DNA of 64,000 nucleotides from Diplodia intermedia (Eukaryota; Ascomycota; Dothideomycetes; Botryosphaeriales; Botryosphaeriaceae). Shown piece by piece: positions 53,530-64,000 of this stretch (the stretch's first letter is position 1; each line of letters begins with the position of its first letter). The notes under the pieces are model-generated. The model was given only the letters and a program-made list of their open reading frames with translations, was not told the origin of the DNA and did not search any database. The stretch lies in assembly GCA_021495925.1 (NCBI GenBank), contig JAKEKT010000049.1:124001-188000 (forward strand), read 5' to 3'. The position numbers and the translations under genes are program-made.

Positions 53530-54934
53530 CTTGGGCGACGCGGTGTGTGTTGTGCGGCGGGCTTGCGGTGGACGGGCTTGCTGTCGCGAAGCTTGTTTGT
53601 CGCGTGGGAGGGCCTGGGTCGAAAAGGGCTCGGCGGGGGGCGGGACGGCCGCGCTGTGCGTTGCTGCGGACGGGAATGACGCGGATCGGAGGGGAGGGCG
53701 TTGGCTCGAGGGTGCGGGAGAGGTCGTCGAGGTGGTGGGCGAGGTTCTACGGAGGTGGAAGCTACCAGCTGCGGCGGCGGATTTTCTCGAAATCTGGGGT
53801 CGCGGCCGGCCTTGCATCATCACGCGCCATTGCGGCAACCACTTTTGGTGTCTGCTGACAGCCTGCTGCCTACACAACGCATCATGTCACATCTGCTTCA
53901 TTTGTTGTGGAGTTGCCCGCTCTCGGCCAGAGTTGGCTGTCGCCTCTTTGAGTTTCTCCGTATCCGCAAGCCTCTGATCAGGCTCGACGCTGGCTCATCT
54001 CCGCGTGGCCTCAACATATGCTTCGCGCATCCCACTTCCTTTATTGTCTGTTCGCATGTCATTGTAGTCGTAGCTGCTCTGATAGACGTCTTCGAGGCTT
54101 TCTGACGGCCAGCAGCTTCTCGGAAGCCCGCACTGATCCAAGACTGCCCCAATGGCTTGCGGTTTTTGTCGGCCGGCATTTCCTGATCTGTTGTTTCGAC
54201 ATTACCTTTGAGTCTGCACATCAACCATGGGTCCTCTCGCCCATGAGTTGAGGCAAATGCTCAAGTCTACACGCAACTTTTTAGACTCCACAGTGTTTCA
54301 AAGCACTTTTCAACTTCCCTTGTCTTTTGTGAGCTACGTGACCTCAAGTTCTCACATCTTCACCAAGCCAGAGCGACCTTCGATCCAATCGACTTGAAGA
54401 GCATCCCTTCGTGTCAAGGCTCGCCAACCACTGTTGCGCAGCTGACGCATAGCAATGGGCGTGTTTTCAACAGCCAATCGTAGAGGCTAGAACAAGTATG
54501 GGGGCAGAAGATATAGAAGGCCTTTCCACGCCCTTTAAATACTCTCAGAGCGACTTTGGCCGCCAACAATGACAGAACAGTCTACACGTAAGACGTCATA
54601 AGCCCACTTGGATACAGTTCCTGGTGTTGAGAAGCACGCATTCGTGATGGACTTGGTCCCGAAGCGGTAATGGTCGAATACGATTCACTTGCAAGGCACA
54701 GAGAATGAGAAACTATCAGATGAATTCCGCTCGCTGTTCCGCTCAAATTCCCTAGAGCTCGGGTTGGGTATCTTAACAAAACCATCTCCCCCCTCTCCCC
54801 CCCAAACGCCACGCTTGAAAAAACAGAAAAACAAAAAACAAAACAGCGACAGGAAGGCCGGCTGAAGGAGTAGGGTCTCCCGGCATCGGTGGGTCAGCAC
54901 CCCCCATCGAACGGCGGGTGACAGAAGGGACTCC
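53530..54934. other. Intergenic, 1.4 kb, no gene seen
   Basis: Promoter of the U2A' gene and 3' side of the SUMO protease gene, both minus strand. It contains an A-rich stretch at about 54819-54845. No coding gene or RNA recognised. Confidence 0.5.
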
Positions 54935-57900
54935 TTATTCCCAGTCCAGCGCACCCGACAGCAGCTGAGCTGCCATCTGGTGGCGGACACGGAGTATCCC
55001 TTCCGTCGTGGTGACGTATAGGTCTGGCTTGATGTCCAGACCCAACGCCACCGCCCGCGCGTTCTGAAGCGTGAACACTCCGCAGTCATCGGAGTTGCTC
55101 TGCTTCGGGGAGCGCTGGTCCCCACCGTCGACGATGCGCCATTCCGCATCGTCGTAAGCCGGACCCAACGTCGCCTTGACCCACTCCAGGGTCTTGGCAA
55201 CGAAGGGGTTGGGCGAGCCGGCGAGACTATCAAAGTACTTGATAGTCCGCTCGGTGCCCGAGACAACCACCAATCGCCAGTGAGCACCGTGGCAGATTGG
55301 TATGAAAAGGCCCTTCACGAGGAGCAGACGCCCCTCGTGAAGCCTACTCCTTCTGTTCCAGCTGAGGACCTTGTCGATCCCCTTCTGGAACACGTCCACC
55401 CACCAGTTTGAGAGAAGGCACTGGTAGGGTGGGGCCTTGCCGGCCTTCCTGTCGGCATCCTGGTAGCCTGCCTTCTGGCAGGCTACCCTCGTCAGCTCCT
55501 CCAGGTACTTGTTGACCGTGGAGTCGTTCAGCCAGGTAGTGTCCGGGACCAACGTCCTCAGGTCCCGGACACTGAAGTTTCTTGAGAGCTCCGCCATCTG
55601 GTTGCGGCTGCTGAGGGCAGCCGTGATCTCGGCGACTTGGGCGTTTGTGGGGCCTTGGCTGAGGAGCTGGCGCCTCCTCTCTGACTTGGCGGCCTCAGCC
55701 GCCCTCTGCTCTTCCTCGGCTTTGCGCTTGGCCTCAGCCTCAGCCTGCTCGGCCTTGCGCCTCACTTCAGCTTCTGCAAGACGCTGTTTCTCGGACTCCT
55801 CTTCGCGCAAGTCCGTGCGGCTGTTGGAGATCTGCAGGTCTTCGGCCTCGTCGACAGTGGCGTGCTTCATGAGTTCCTCCAATGACTTGACCTTGATCTT
55901 GCACGGCTTGGCAGGCTTTGCGTCCTTCGCGCTGCACTTCGTGATTGCCATGTGCTCCTCAAGACCCAGGGATTGAGCAACGTCGATTGGCGAGTCCCAG
56001 TCGTGGTCGGAAGCACGAACAGCAGACTCCTTGGCTGTCTCGCGGGAAGCCTTGCGCTGCTCTTTCGAACTGTCACTCTGCTCAAGTTGCGACTGCTCCT
56101 GCTCGACTTCTTCGCTGCTACCGGATGATGAAGTACTAGGGCGCTCTTCCGACTCCCGGTATGTCTGGAAGTCCGATTGACTGTGGTCGACATTTCCGGA
56201 GACATTACCCACTTGGACCTGCGTGACGTTCTGGGTCGGGTCAGGGTTGGTGAGATCCATTATCTCTTCGATCTTGCGGGTCGGGACGGTCTCAGACCCA
56301 TCCTTCTCGTTGGTGACCGTAATCACCGCGCTGGAAGAAGACAGGGCGATACGCTTGCGCTGAGGCGGTCCCTTGATAAAGCGAGTCTTCATGACTGGTA
56401 GGTCGAGATCTCTGCGGGAGCGCTTGTGGTGGCTAACCTTCTGGCTGTTCGGTTCGGAAGAATCGGTTCCCATGACGGTTTTCCCGGTCAGCTTGATTTT
56501 GATTTGTGACTTCTTGGAGCCAGCGGTCTCCTTCGGCTTGTGCAGGATAAGATAGTCCTCCTCATCCGCAGCGGTGGCTGCCTTGGCTGCGCGCTTCTTG
56601 TTCTTGAGAAGAGGATTGCCCGAGATCTTGATCTTGATGGTTGACTTTTTTGCGTCCTTAGCCTTCTTTGGCTTGTGCAAGACAAGATCTTCCTCTTCCG
56701 AATCTGCACTGAATGCGCGCTTCCGTTTCAGACTGGTAGGTGTGTGGTTGATGCTATCCAAGCTCGGAGTGGAGCGGGATCCGGACGACTGAGCCATCTG
56801 GTCGTTGGATGAGAGGTTAGGGTTTGATGGTGCAGTATCGCTGCGGTTGTTAGATTCATGAGAGGGTGTGATGAGGCTGTCGACATGCTTGAAGACTTTG
56901 CCTGTAGCGGTGCTGGATTCCGAAGGGCCGGTGGTGGTCCCGTTCGTTGAGACTGCAGCGTCAGTCTGGTTGATGCCGTGCTCGGTGGCGGGAACATGAT
57001 CGTCGAATGAGATATCATCGAGAGGGTAGGCACCAGGTAGAGTCCTAGCGATGGCTCGACGCTTGTAGGAGTGTGGTCCAGTGGGAAGGTAGACAATCTC
57101 CTGAGTTGCTTCATCTGCGCGCACAATTGTACGGATGATAGCGCGGAAGCGATCCTTGACCTTGGTAAGGAAGAGACCAGCGCCACTCTGGCTCCGCGAG
57201 AAAGAGGAGACCGCCGACTCAGGCATATCAGGGAGATCTTCGAAGCCTCTAGCCGAAAACTCAGCATCTTCAACATCCTCCATGTCATCGCCGGAGCGCT
57301 TGCATGGCGTGACGGGCGTGACGGAAGTGCGATTGCTCTTAGCAGCCTGTTCTGCGCGCACCTTGCGAGCATCTTTGTTTGCGTGCCACTTCTTGGCCTT
57401 GGCCTCCATAGACTGCTGGACGGTCATCTGCTTGGGTGTGGGCTGCTTGGGTGTGGGCTGCTTGGGTGTGGGCTGCTTGGGTGTGGGCTGCTTGGGCGTG
57501 GGCGGCTTGGCCGGAGGCTGTCCTGCAGGAGCTCCGCCACCATATCTGATCCCGAAGGTGCTATAATCCGTTCTCGTTCGGAATTCGCCGGGAGGTGGAA
57601 CGGTGTTGGAAGCGAATCGATCGGGGTAGACGGCGGCCTTCTCGGGGAGGCGGGACTTCTTGTAGAACGCGTGTTTGAAGCGACTCTGAGTGGAAAGGCG
57701 GGAGGCGTACTCGGCATTGAAGCGCGGCGGGGGGCGCGGGATGTTGTTGTTGTTGTGAATGGCCAAGGGCTGATTGGTGGTAGATGTGGGAGGCTGTGCG
57801 CCTTGTCCGAGGATGAAGGTGGGGTGAGGGTTGGTGCTATTGTAGGGCGGGATGTTGTGGTTGTTGTGAATGGTGGAGGGGAAGCTCTGATTGGCCTGGT

Positions 57901-58239
57901 TGATGGTAGGCATTGATGTGGGAGGCTGTTCGCCTTGTCCGAGGATGGAGGTGTGGGTAGGGTCGGCGCGAGTCCAATTCTGCAATGGTAAGGTCAGCGA
58001 TACGATCTTGAGAGGTTGCGCGTCGCATTCACGGTCAGGACTTACCATGGAAGAGCCATCTGCAGCAGTGCTGGTGGTCTGGTTGGTGTTGTCTCCGGCG
58101 AGCGTCGCGCGGTTGTGGCTGTGGACGTTGCGGTCGTAGCTTCGATCCAGATCCTGCGCACAGTGTCAGCGCAAGATCTTTCGAGCAAGTCGCAGGCATT
58201 GTGCGCGCGACAGCTTACCATATCGGAGGTGTCCTCCAT
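54935..58239 (-). CDS. Ulp1-type SUMO protease (C48 family) with long disordered N-terminus
   Basis: Cysteine protease that matures SUMO and removes it from targets. CDS is complement(join(54935..57979,58046..58153,58219..58239)), 1,057 residues. Exon 1 codes just MEDTSDM; all joins are phase 0. Residues ~45-800 are polar and disordered, with a PTPKQ tandem array and several Lys-rich clusters that could be nuclear signals; a charged coiled coil (AEAEVRRKAEQAEAEAKRK region) precedes the protease. The C-terminal domain has WLNDSTVNKYL and the full catalytic set His943 (GAHWRL), Asp960 (KYFDSL), Gln1003 and Cys1009 (QSNSDDCGVF). The spacings 17, 43 and 6 residues equal those of yeast Ulp1, so the site looks active. 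Substrate choice between SUMO and a related modifier cannot be settled; Ulp1-like is my best call. Confidence 0.88.
57428..57502. repeat. 15-bp minisatellite, five tandem units, in frame within the SUMO protease gene
   Basis: Five head-to-tail copies of CTGCTTGGGTGTGGG (the fifth with one change) encode repeated PTPKQ on the minus strand. The unit is a multiple of three, so copy number can change without breaking the protein. Confidence 0.9.
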
Positions 58240-59439
58240 GGCTATGACGTCGCTTGGACGGTGAGCTCAGTCGCGATGGGTTGTCGGTGTGAAGAAAGGT
58301 GCAGGGGTGAGATTGAAGGATGGAGAATGACGGTAGGAGCGGTGTAGAGCAAGGGAAGCTTGGATGCAAGTGGGGCGCGTCGCGGTGTGCTAGCTATCAT
58401 GCAATCGAAGCTTCGTCGCTCTGGGTCGTGAAGAGGAAGAGAGATGGTTGGAGCGCGGCTGGCAGCTCCAGAAAAGCTGCACAGACCCTGGCGCGCAGCC
58501 CTAATCGCGAAAAAAGCCTTGGCGCGACAGGGCTTGGCGCGAGCGCTGCCGACAACCCCGCGTCGCGCGGACATGTCCAGGCTGCAGCCATAGGTAATTC
58601 TTGCTCAGCTGTATATATCTAGAGCCAGTGGTTTCCTGCGGGCAATTGCAACGGCCATCTGCAGCACGCGAATGCGGCCTCGGAGAGCGCTACCGCTGTC
58701 TCGCAGTGCGGGCGCCTGCCGACTGGCGGCACGCTAGAGCGCCCGACAGCCCGCGCTGTCGCATTGCGCTGTGGCTGGTGCCAGGCCGGTCTTGCGTCAT
58801 ATCGGCAGGCAGCTCCCCCGCGCTCGCACTCAGCGCCGCACACGCTCGTTGCAACAACTTCAACTCCACGTCTTCTGTTGGGCTTTGCTTTCGAGCTCTT
58901 CATCTCCGCACTCGTCTGCTTCCAGTCCCAGGCCGGCGCTGCTGCGCAATTGGCGGTTGTCGGGTCGGCCTTGGCCTCTCGTTCCACAGCGCAAAATTCG
59001 GGCGCCCGACCCCAGACGCCGCGCTGTCAGACACAAGCCACACAAAAACATCCCCGCCGGAAGCTTGAGAGATCTGCGCGAGGGGCAGCTCTCCCCGCGT
59101 TCCTGTTCCTGCCGATCCTGCCCGATGTCGGCAGACGCCATCCCAGTCCCCGGGTTTGGCACAATCGCATGCTTATCGAGCCTAACGGCTTTGTTCACTT
59201 GCCGACCGGCGAAGATGCATTTTTCGGGTCCAGAGCTGCAGTTTTCGCTCCCGTCTTTGTACCGCGTCTTCAAGCTCTATCGTACCAGCTGGCCGACTAT
59301 TATTATCTCTCTCCATGGTAGGAGCAATGCAAGGTATTATCGCTGTCAAATTCTTCATCATTTAATTCATAAGCCTGTCGTCGCTTTATCGTCTATCGGA
59401 ATCGTCTGTCGCATGGCAAGAAACGCCATCCTAAGATGC
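58240..59439. other. GC-rich intergenic, 1.2 kb, no gene seen
   Basis: Promoter of the SUMO protease gene and 3' side of VPS15, both minus strand. Open frames on the + strand (up to 266 codons running into the VPS15 3' end) have no domain resemblance and overlap in two frames. Confidence 0.5.
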
Positions 59440-62400
59440 TTACTGAAACACCATGATTACGCCAGCCCGATCCACGCTCACAACCATGCCATACGGCTGC
59501 TCCAGCACCGCCACGTCCGAGACATTGTCCAGGTGTCCCTTCAACAACTGCTGCTGCTGAAGGCTCCGTAGAGTGTCCCTACCGCCTCTGGCACCCGTTG
59601 CCTCCCTACCCCGCTTCGCCGGGCTTCCCGTCTTTGTGCCGGCCGCGCTCTTGCCCTTGCCCGAGTCGCCGTTACTCTCTGGTCCCGTTCCTTGCTGTGA
59701 TGGACGGAAGATGCGTTCCTGCACGATGGTCGTCTCCGGGTTAGGCGCAGCTGGTGGAAGCACCGTGTAGACTGGCCTGCTCTCCTCCATCTCCAGCCCC
59801 GACACTACATTGGACGCCTCGGGCCTTGCTAGATCCCAGAAACGCACTTTCCAATCCGATCCAGCCGAAACAAGGAAGTCATTCCCATCGTCGGAGCCAA
59901 GGGCGAGCGCCCGCACGCTGCGATCTGTGCCGCCGCCATGGCCAACACTGCTGGATTCGATTGAAGCGGCGAATCGCCCGAGAAGCATGCCGCTAGGTCC
60001 GTGTGTGTTGCTTCCGCCGGCCCCGCCGCGCTGGTGCAAGTCATCGTCAAGGTCAATGAGCGTGTAATGCCGGTTCGTTGACGTTTCCTTGAATACTGAA
60101 GTGCGGAGAGCCGAGGTGCAGATAAGCTTCTCAAGATCCCAGACCGTGATGTCGGCGGCTGCGGTGCCACCGGCGATGATGAACTTGGGCTTGCGAGACA
60201 TTTTGACAGTCTGGATAGTGATACGATGGATGGGGGCACCACCAGGGAAGCACCAAGCGCGCAGGCGCATCTTGAATCGCAGATCCCAAAGATCAAGCAC
60301 GCCATGGGTAGTGCCCAGTAGAAGCCAGTGGTGCTTGCGATCGGTGACGAAACAAGTAGGGGCACCATGGTGGAGAGGGTTGGAAAGAGTGAAAAGTGTG
60401 CTCGTCGAGCGGAGATCGATGGCGTGGATCTGCGAGGTATTTGTTGCCAGGAGAAGGACGGATTGGTTCTCCATCTTGTAATGGTGAGACCATACAGCAA
60501 ACTGGCCTTGCGGCAACTTGTGTTCGCGCAGTACCTTGAGTTTGCCATAGCGGATGCCCGTGTTAGCTCCGCTGGCATTCTGAACCTCGTTGTAGTCGAC
60601 CTTCACTACGTGTACACTGCCATCATTGCCAGTACTGACAAAGCAATGTGTGTTCTCAATGAAGCACAAGCTAGTGATCTTGACTCCATCGCCTTGCTTG
60701 TACGTTCCTCTGGATTTGTGTGAGACGTTGCGCTCTAGCCTTGAGGAGTCCCAGACTTTGACAGTACCATCGTCCGAACCAGTGATGAAGAAGGCATGGT
60801 CGGGGGACACGAGCACGCGCGATATGGCACCGGTATGCTCACCCAGCATTGCTACCAGGGTACCCTCTGGTCGCCAGTTGGACGACGATGTCTGACCATT
60901 TCCTCTTTTGATAGCTTGCCTTTTGCTGATAGGTGTCACCATGGGGCCAAACTCGATAAAGTCCACAGGGAAGTTTTCCAGGTACACCGAGTCGAGGAGT
61001 TTCAAAATTGTCGGATCGGTGCCTGTGTACGAGTGCGCTGCTTGGAACTTGATTTTGTCGGGGTCCTGACGATGCTGTTCCTGGGCCAGTGCAAGCGGTG
61101 ACTTTGCCCTTGTCGGTCCCTCATCTTTCGGAGTGCTAATGCTGTCCACGCGTCCGAAAGCGTTGGCCGAAGTGGTGCTGATCTCGGCAAGCGCCTTGTT
61201 GCCACCCTCCCGGTTGTTCATCAGACTCATGGCGCTCGATTTATGGCGCATGGCGTGTTCGTGGACTCCAAGTCGCGACTCTGCTCTTGAAGTAATCGAA
61301 GCCGGCGAGTCTAACGCATCAGAATCCATCGTGCGGGTCTTCGGTATCTGAATAGATCGCAGGGCCGGTCCGTCTGATGGACTTTGAGCAGGAGAAGAGG
61401 GACCGGGAATACGCGAATCACTCCGCGGAATTGGCCTTTCAGCACTTCCGTGGCGCTCCAGGTGGTTCATGTGAGGCAACCGGCGTCTAGGGATATTGTC
61501 ATCTGTCGATGCATCACGAAGAGCATCTGCGATTGTATGCGGAGCATTGTCGATTGCTGCTCTCTCCGCGACAACTTCGTCGAACAAGCTCTGTTTGTGG
61601 TCGAAGAATATTGTCTGAGGTGTGATCCCAAGGTCCTTCAGTGGCAGTATTGTGTTGAACTTGGCCTGAGGTGTGTCGGTAGGATCCTGCTTCTTGCGAT
61701 GAGAGACCCGCCAAATGTATTCACGAAGAGCGAGTAGCTTGAATTCGTCGTCCGTGCCCATCCCCCCGTTTCTCAACTTCTTCAGCCACTGCTCATCCTC
61801 GTCGTTCTTTGGGATTCTGGCCAACGCCTTGGGTCCAAGTTCTCGTCCAGACACACTTGGTATGGCGTCGTCAGACAATCCGAACGAAAAGGTCCGTTGC
61901 TGCTGAGCAGACTTCCAGAACACGCCCTTGCCTGTGTTGGTAGCCCAAGTGTAAGCCATGTCCAGCACAAGCCGCGACAAGGGCTTTTTCAGCGAGTCGA
62001 GGAGTTTGAGCTCTGAGAGATCCGAAGGTAAGACCTTGAGATAAGGCCTAATAAGAGGAAGTACGATGCTGTGGGTATCGGCCACCGAGAGATACGTCGT
62101 CGCCGAAGAGACAAACTGGGCGGCTGCTTCTCGGATCCAAATGTTCGGGTGCATGGTGAGGCGGGCAACTATGTCAACCAGCTCCCATATTCGTGCGCGT
62201 TGAAACAGTCCCAGCTGAGCCATGGACGAAAGCGATCTGAGAACCCTGTCGACCACAAACTCTTCCGGGTCGGTCAAGGCCTGCACCATCAGCGGAAGAA
62301 TGAATTCTTCCAAACTTGCACCACCAACGTAGGTACCGACGCCAACAATGGTCTCAAAGAATGCACATTTGAGCATCCAGTCTCTGTCGTTCAGATAGGT

Positions 62401-64000
62401 ATTTAGGTGACTGAGGATAACGTCGTTCGCTTTGGCGCTTCCGAAGAAGACGCAAAGGCTAGACACGGACCCCAAAAAGGCCCTACGGACAGAAGGGTCA
62501 TTGTCGGTAAGCAAAGCCTTGGTCTGTGCCTCGAATTTGGCTACCAGATCCTCTCGAGAAATGTCGTAGAGGGTCTGGTAGGCTGATCGGCTCATGCTAT
62601 CTTCCTCCGCCTCTGGGTCATTCGTTGGGAGCGACCCATCGGCTCTTAGAGCCTGCATCATGTCAAGGAATTGTGATGCGGTAGTGGCCAGAGTTGCAAG
62701 ACAGGATGCATATGTTGCACGAAGAAGGGGGTTCGGGCTTGATTTGTGGCCTGGGAGGAAAGGCTCAAGTCTTGGCAGAATGTACTCGGGGAAAACGTAG
62801 GCATTGATTGGCGAGACAACGGAGACGAGCGCGAGCTACTCCAGGTTAGCCTGGCCAACGAAGCCGATGAGCATACTTACGACTTGGGTCAGGGCCCGGA
62901 GGGCAGAGACCCTAACAAGGTCGGTCTTGTCCGTAAGCAGGACGGTCAGATAGGGAAGGATGCGATCCAGTTTCGCCTCATCTGTGACACGTTCTGCGAA
63001 GGCCAGGAGGAGCTCGCACGCTCTTATGCGAGCTGTAGCCCTGGCCGTGCTTCTCACTGAAGCCGCTACTAACGTGAGGAAGATCAACGTGCCATCGTCA
63101 ACGGTGTGATGCGCGCTGTTTGCCTGGTGCCTGTAATTTGGGATGTCGATGTGAAGGGGAAATAGGTTCCCTCTCAGGGTAAACTTGCTGTTAGGAGGCT
63201 TCTGGTTATCCTGATCGTCTGGATAACCCAAGAAGTAGGTGATCTTATCGAAGTCGTTGTAGACCTTGTCGATCCTATCATCCGCTTCCCCCAGGTTCTC
63301 TGCCCCAGCGGTGACGGGTCCGCGTCCAGCCGAAGGGTCTGTCATGGAGTACATGTACTGATGTAGAAAGCTGAAGAAGTAATCTGGGAACGCCCTGTTC
63401 CGCCAGAAGTTCAAGCACTCGTCGGCGGAATATCGCTGGTTCGGATCCAGCTTGATCATGTGGGAGACCATCTCTCGGATATCAACATCCTCAATCTTTT
63501 GAAGATGTGTCATGAAAGGGTCATATTCCTCTGAGCGGTACTTGAACAGCTGGCTGAGCGAGAAGATGGGCGTTTCAAGGAAGAGCTCGGCGATCACGCA
63601 ACCAACGCTGAACATGTCCATTGCCCAGTTTACCTTCGTCGACGTGTCGACTTGGCTACCGGTGCTGAGGAAGCGTTCCGGTGCCAGGTAGCAGGTGCGG
63701 CGGCCCGACGTGTCGAAAAAGAAGGAGAAATCGGCGGGGTTGTCTTCGGGCAGATATGTAGGTTTGAAAGAGGACGAAAAGTCTGACAGGTACAGCCAGT
63801 TCCACGACGTCACGAGGATGTTCTCAGTCTTGATATCGCCGTGATAGATGTTCCTAGCATGGCAGTCTCTCACAGCACAGAGCAGCTGAAAGGCCAACCA
63901 CTTTTTCTCTATGTTCTCCAGGAACGGCCTCGTACTGCAACAGTTAGCCCGTTTCAAGGCATGGAATTGTTGAAGCAAACCTCATGCGGTCGTAAAGCGA
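59440..64000 (-). CDS. VPS15: Vps15-type PI3-kinase regulatory protein kinase; 5' end outside window
   Basis: Regulatory pseudo-kinase/kinase subunit of the Vps34 phosphatidylinositol 3-kinase complexes in autophagy and vacuolar sorting. CDS is complement(join(59440..62835,62881..63934,63981..>64000)); about 1,490 residues visible. Introns are 46 and 45 bp and in phase; the first joins LYDRM-STRPFLENIEKKW. Visible in order: kinase domain from the alpha-D region onward (HGDIKTENILVTSWNW, YLSDFSSSFKPTYLPEDNP, TCYLAPERF), a HEAT-repeat middle (KLDRILPYLTVLLTD, DLVRVSALRALTQ, DPSVRRAFLGSVSSL), a disordered linker, and a C-terminal WD40 propeller starting TLVAMLGEHTGAISRVLVSPD and ending GVIMVFQ. 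Roughly the first 130 residues, with the myristoylation site and P-loop, lie beyond the edge. The catalytic loop and DF-x metal segment match yeast Vps15. Confidence 0.95.

Noticed and set aside
58771..59571. 266-codon + strand frame upstream of and into the VPS15 3' end
   Set aside because: It overlaps the VPS15 WD40 coding region on the other strand, and a second + frame of similar quality overlaps it.
1..64000. Prokaryotic-type features (operons, CRISPR, phage, IS elements)
   Set aside because: All recognisable genes are eukaryotic with spliceosomal introns. I saw no regularly spaced repeats or transposase genes.

Overview
The window is 64 kb of nuclear DNA from a filamentous ascomycete (Pezizomycotina; Dothideomycetes is my best guess, but that is inference). 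The evidence is short GT-AG introns of about 45-190 bp with CTAAC-like branch sites, GC-rich coding sequence, and a gene content typical of mould fungi: a SepA/Bni1 formin, a fungal Dicer-like 1, TSC1 (hamartin), a Puf3-type Pumilio protein, a GT15 mannosyltransferase and GPI13. I resolved 19 protein-coding genes, two of them cut by the window edges. I worked out exon joins by matching reading phase across candidate splice sites and by family knowledge. I saw no rRNA, tRNA, CRISPR or prophage features.

Layout. 1-20 kb: C-terminal part of a formin (+), a DUF7918-like protein with a long low-complexity tail (+), MED6 (-) divergent from an MMTA2-domain RS protein (+), GPI13 (-), a small conserved single-pass membrane protein (-), a 2.9 kb GC-rich gap, then the PUF protein (+). 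20-33 kb: a DUF1640/MCUR1-like mitochondrial membrane protein (+), a gene-free stretch holding a 238-bp inverted-repeat (MITE-like) element, an acyl-CoA dehydrogenase (-) divergent from a secreted GH31 glycosidase (+), an unrecognised Asn-run protein (-), and another gene-free 2.9 kb. 33-46 kb: TSC1 (-), TAP42 (-) divergent from an intronless Dicer-like 1 gene (+). 46-64 kb: KTR-type mannosyltransferase (-) divergent from PAT1 (+), U2A'/LEA1 (-), a Ulp1-type SUMO protease (-), and VPS15 (-) running off the right edge.

The genes are mostly housekeeping and not an operon or a biosynthetic cluster. Themes that recur are RNA biology (PUF, PAT1, DCL1, U2A', MMTA2, MED6), glycan/GPI assembly (GPI13, KTR, GH31) and TOR/PI3K signalling (TSC1 next to TAP42, VPS15 further on). 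I found no convincing undescribed multi-gene system. The most interesting leads are the MITE-like element at 24004-24241, the 17-bp perfect inverted repeat near 52404-52486, the in-frame minisatellite in the SUMO protease, the alternative acceptor in the MMTA2 gene, and the side-by-side TSC1/TAP42 arrangement.
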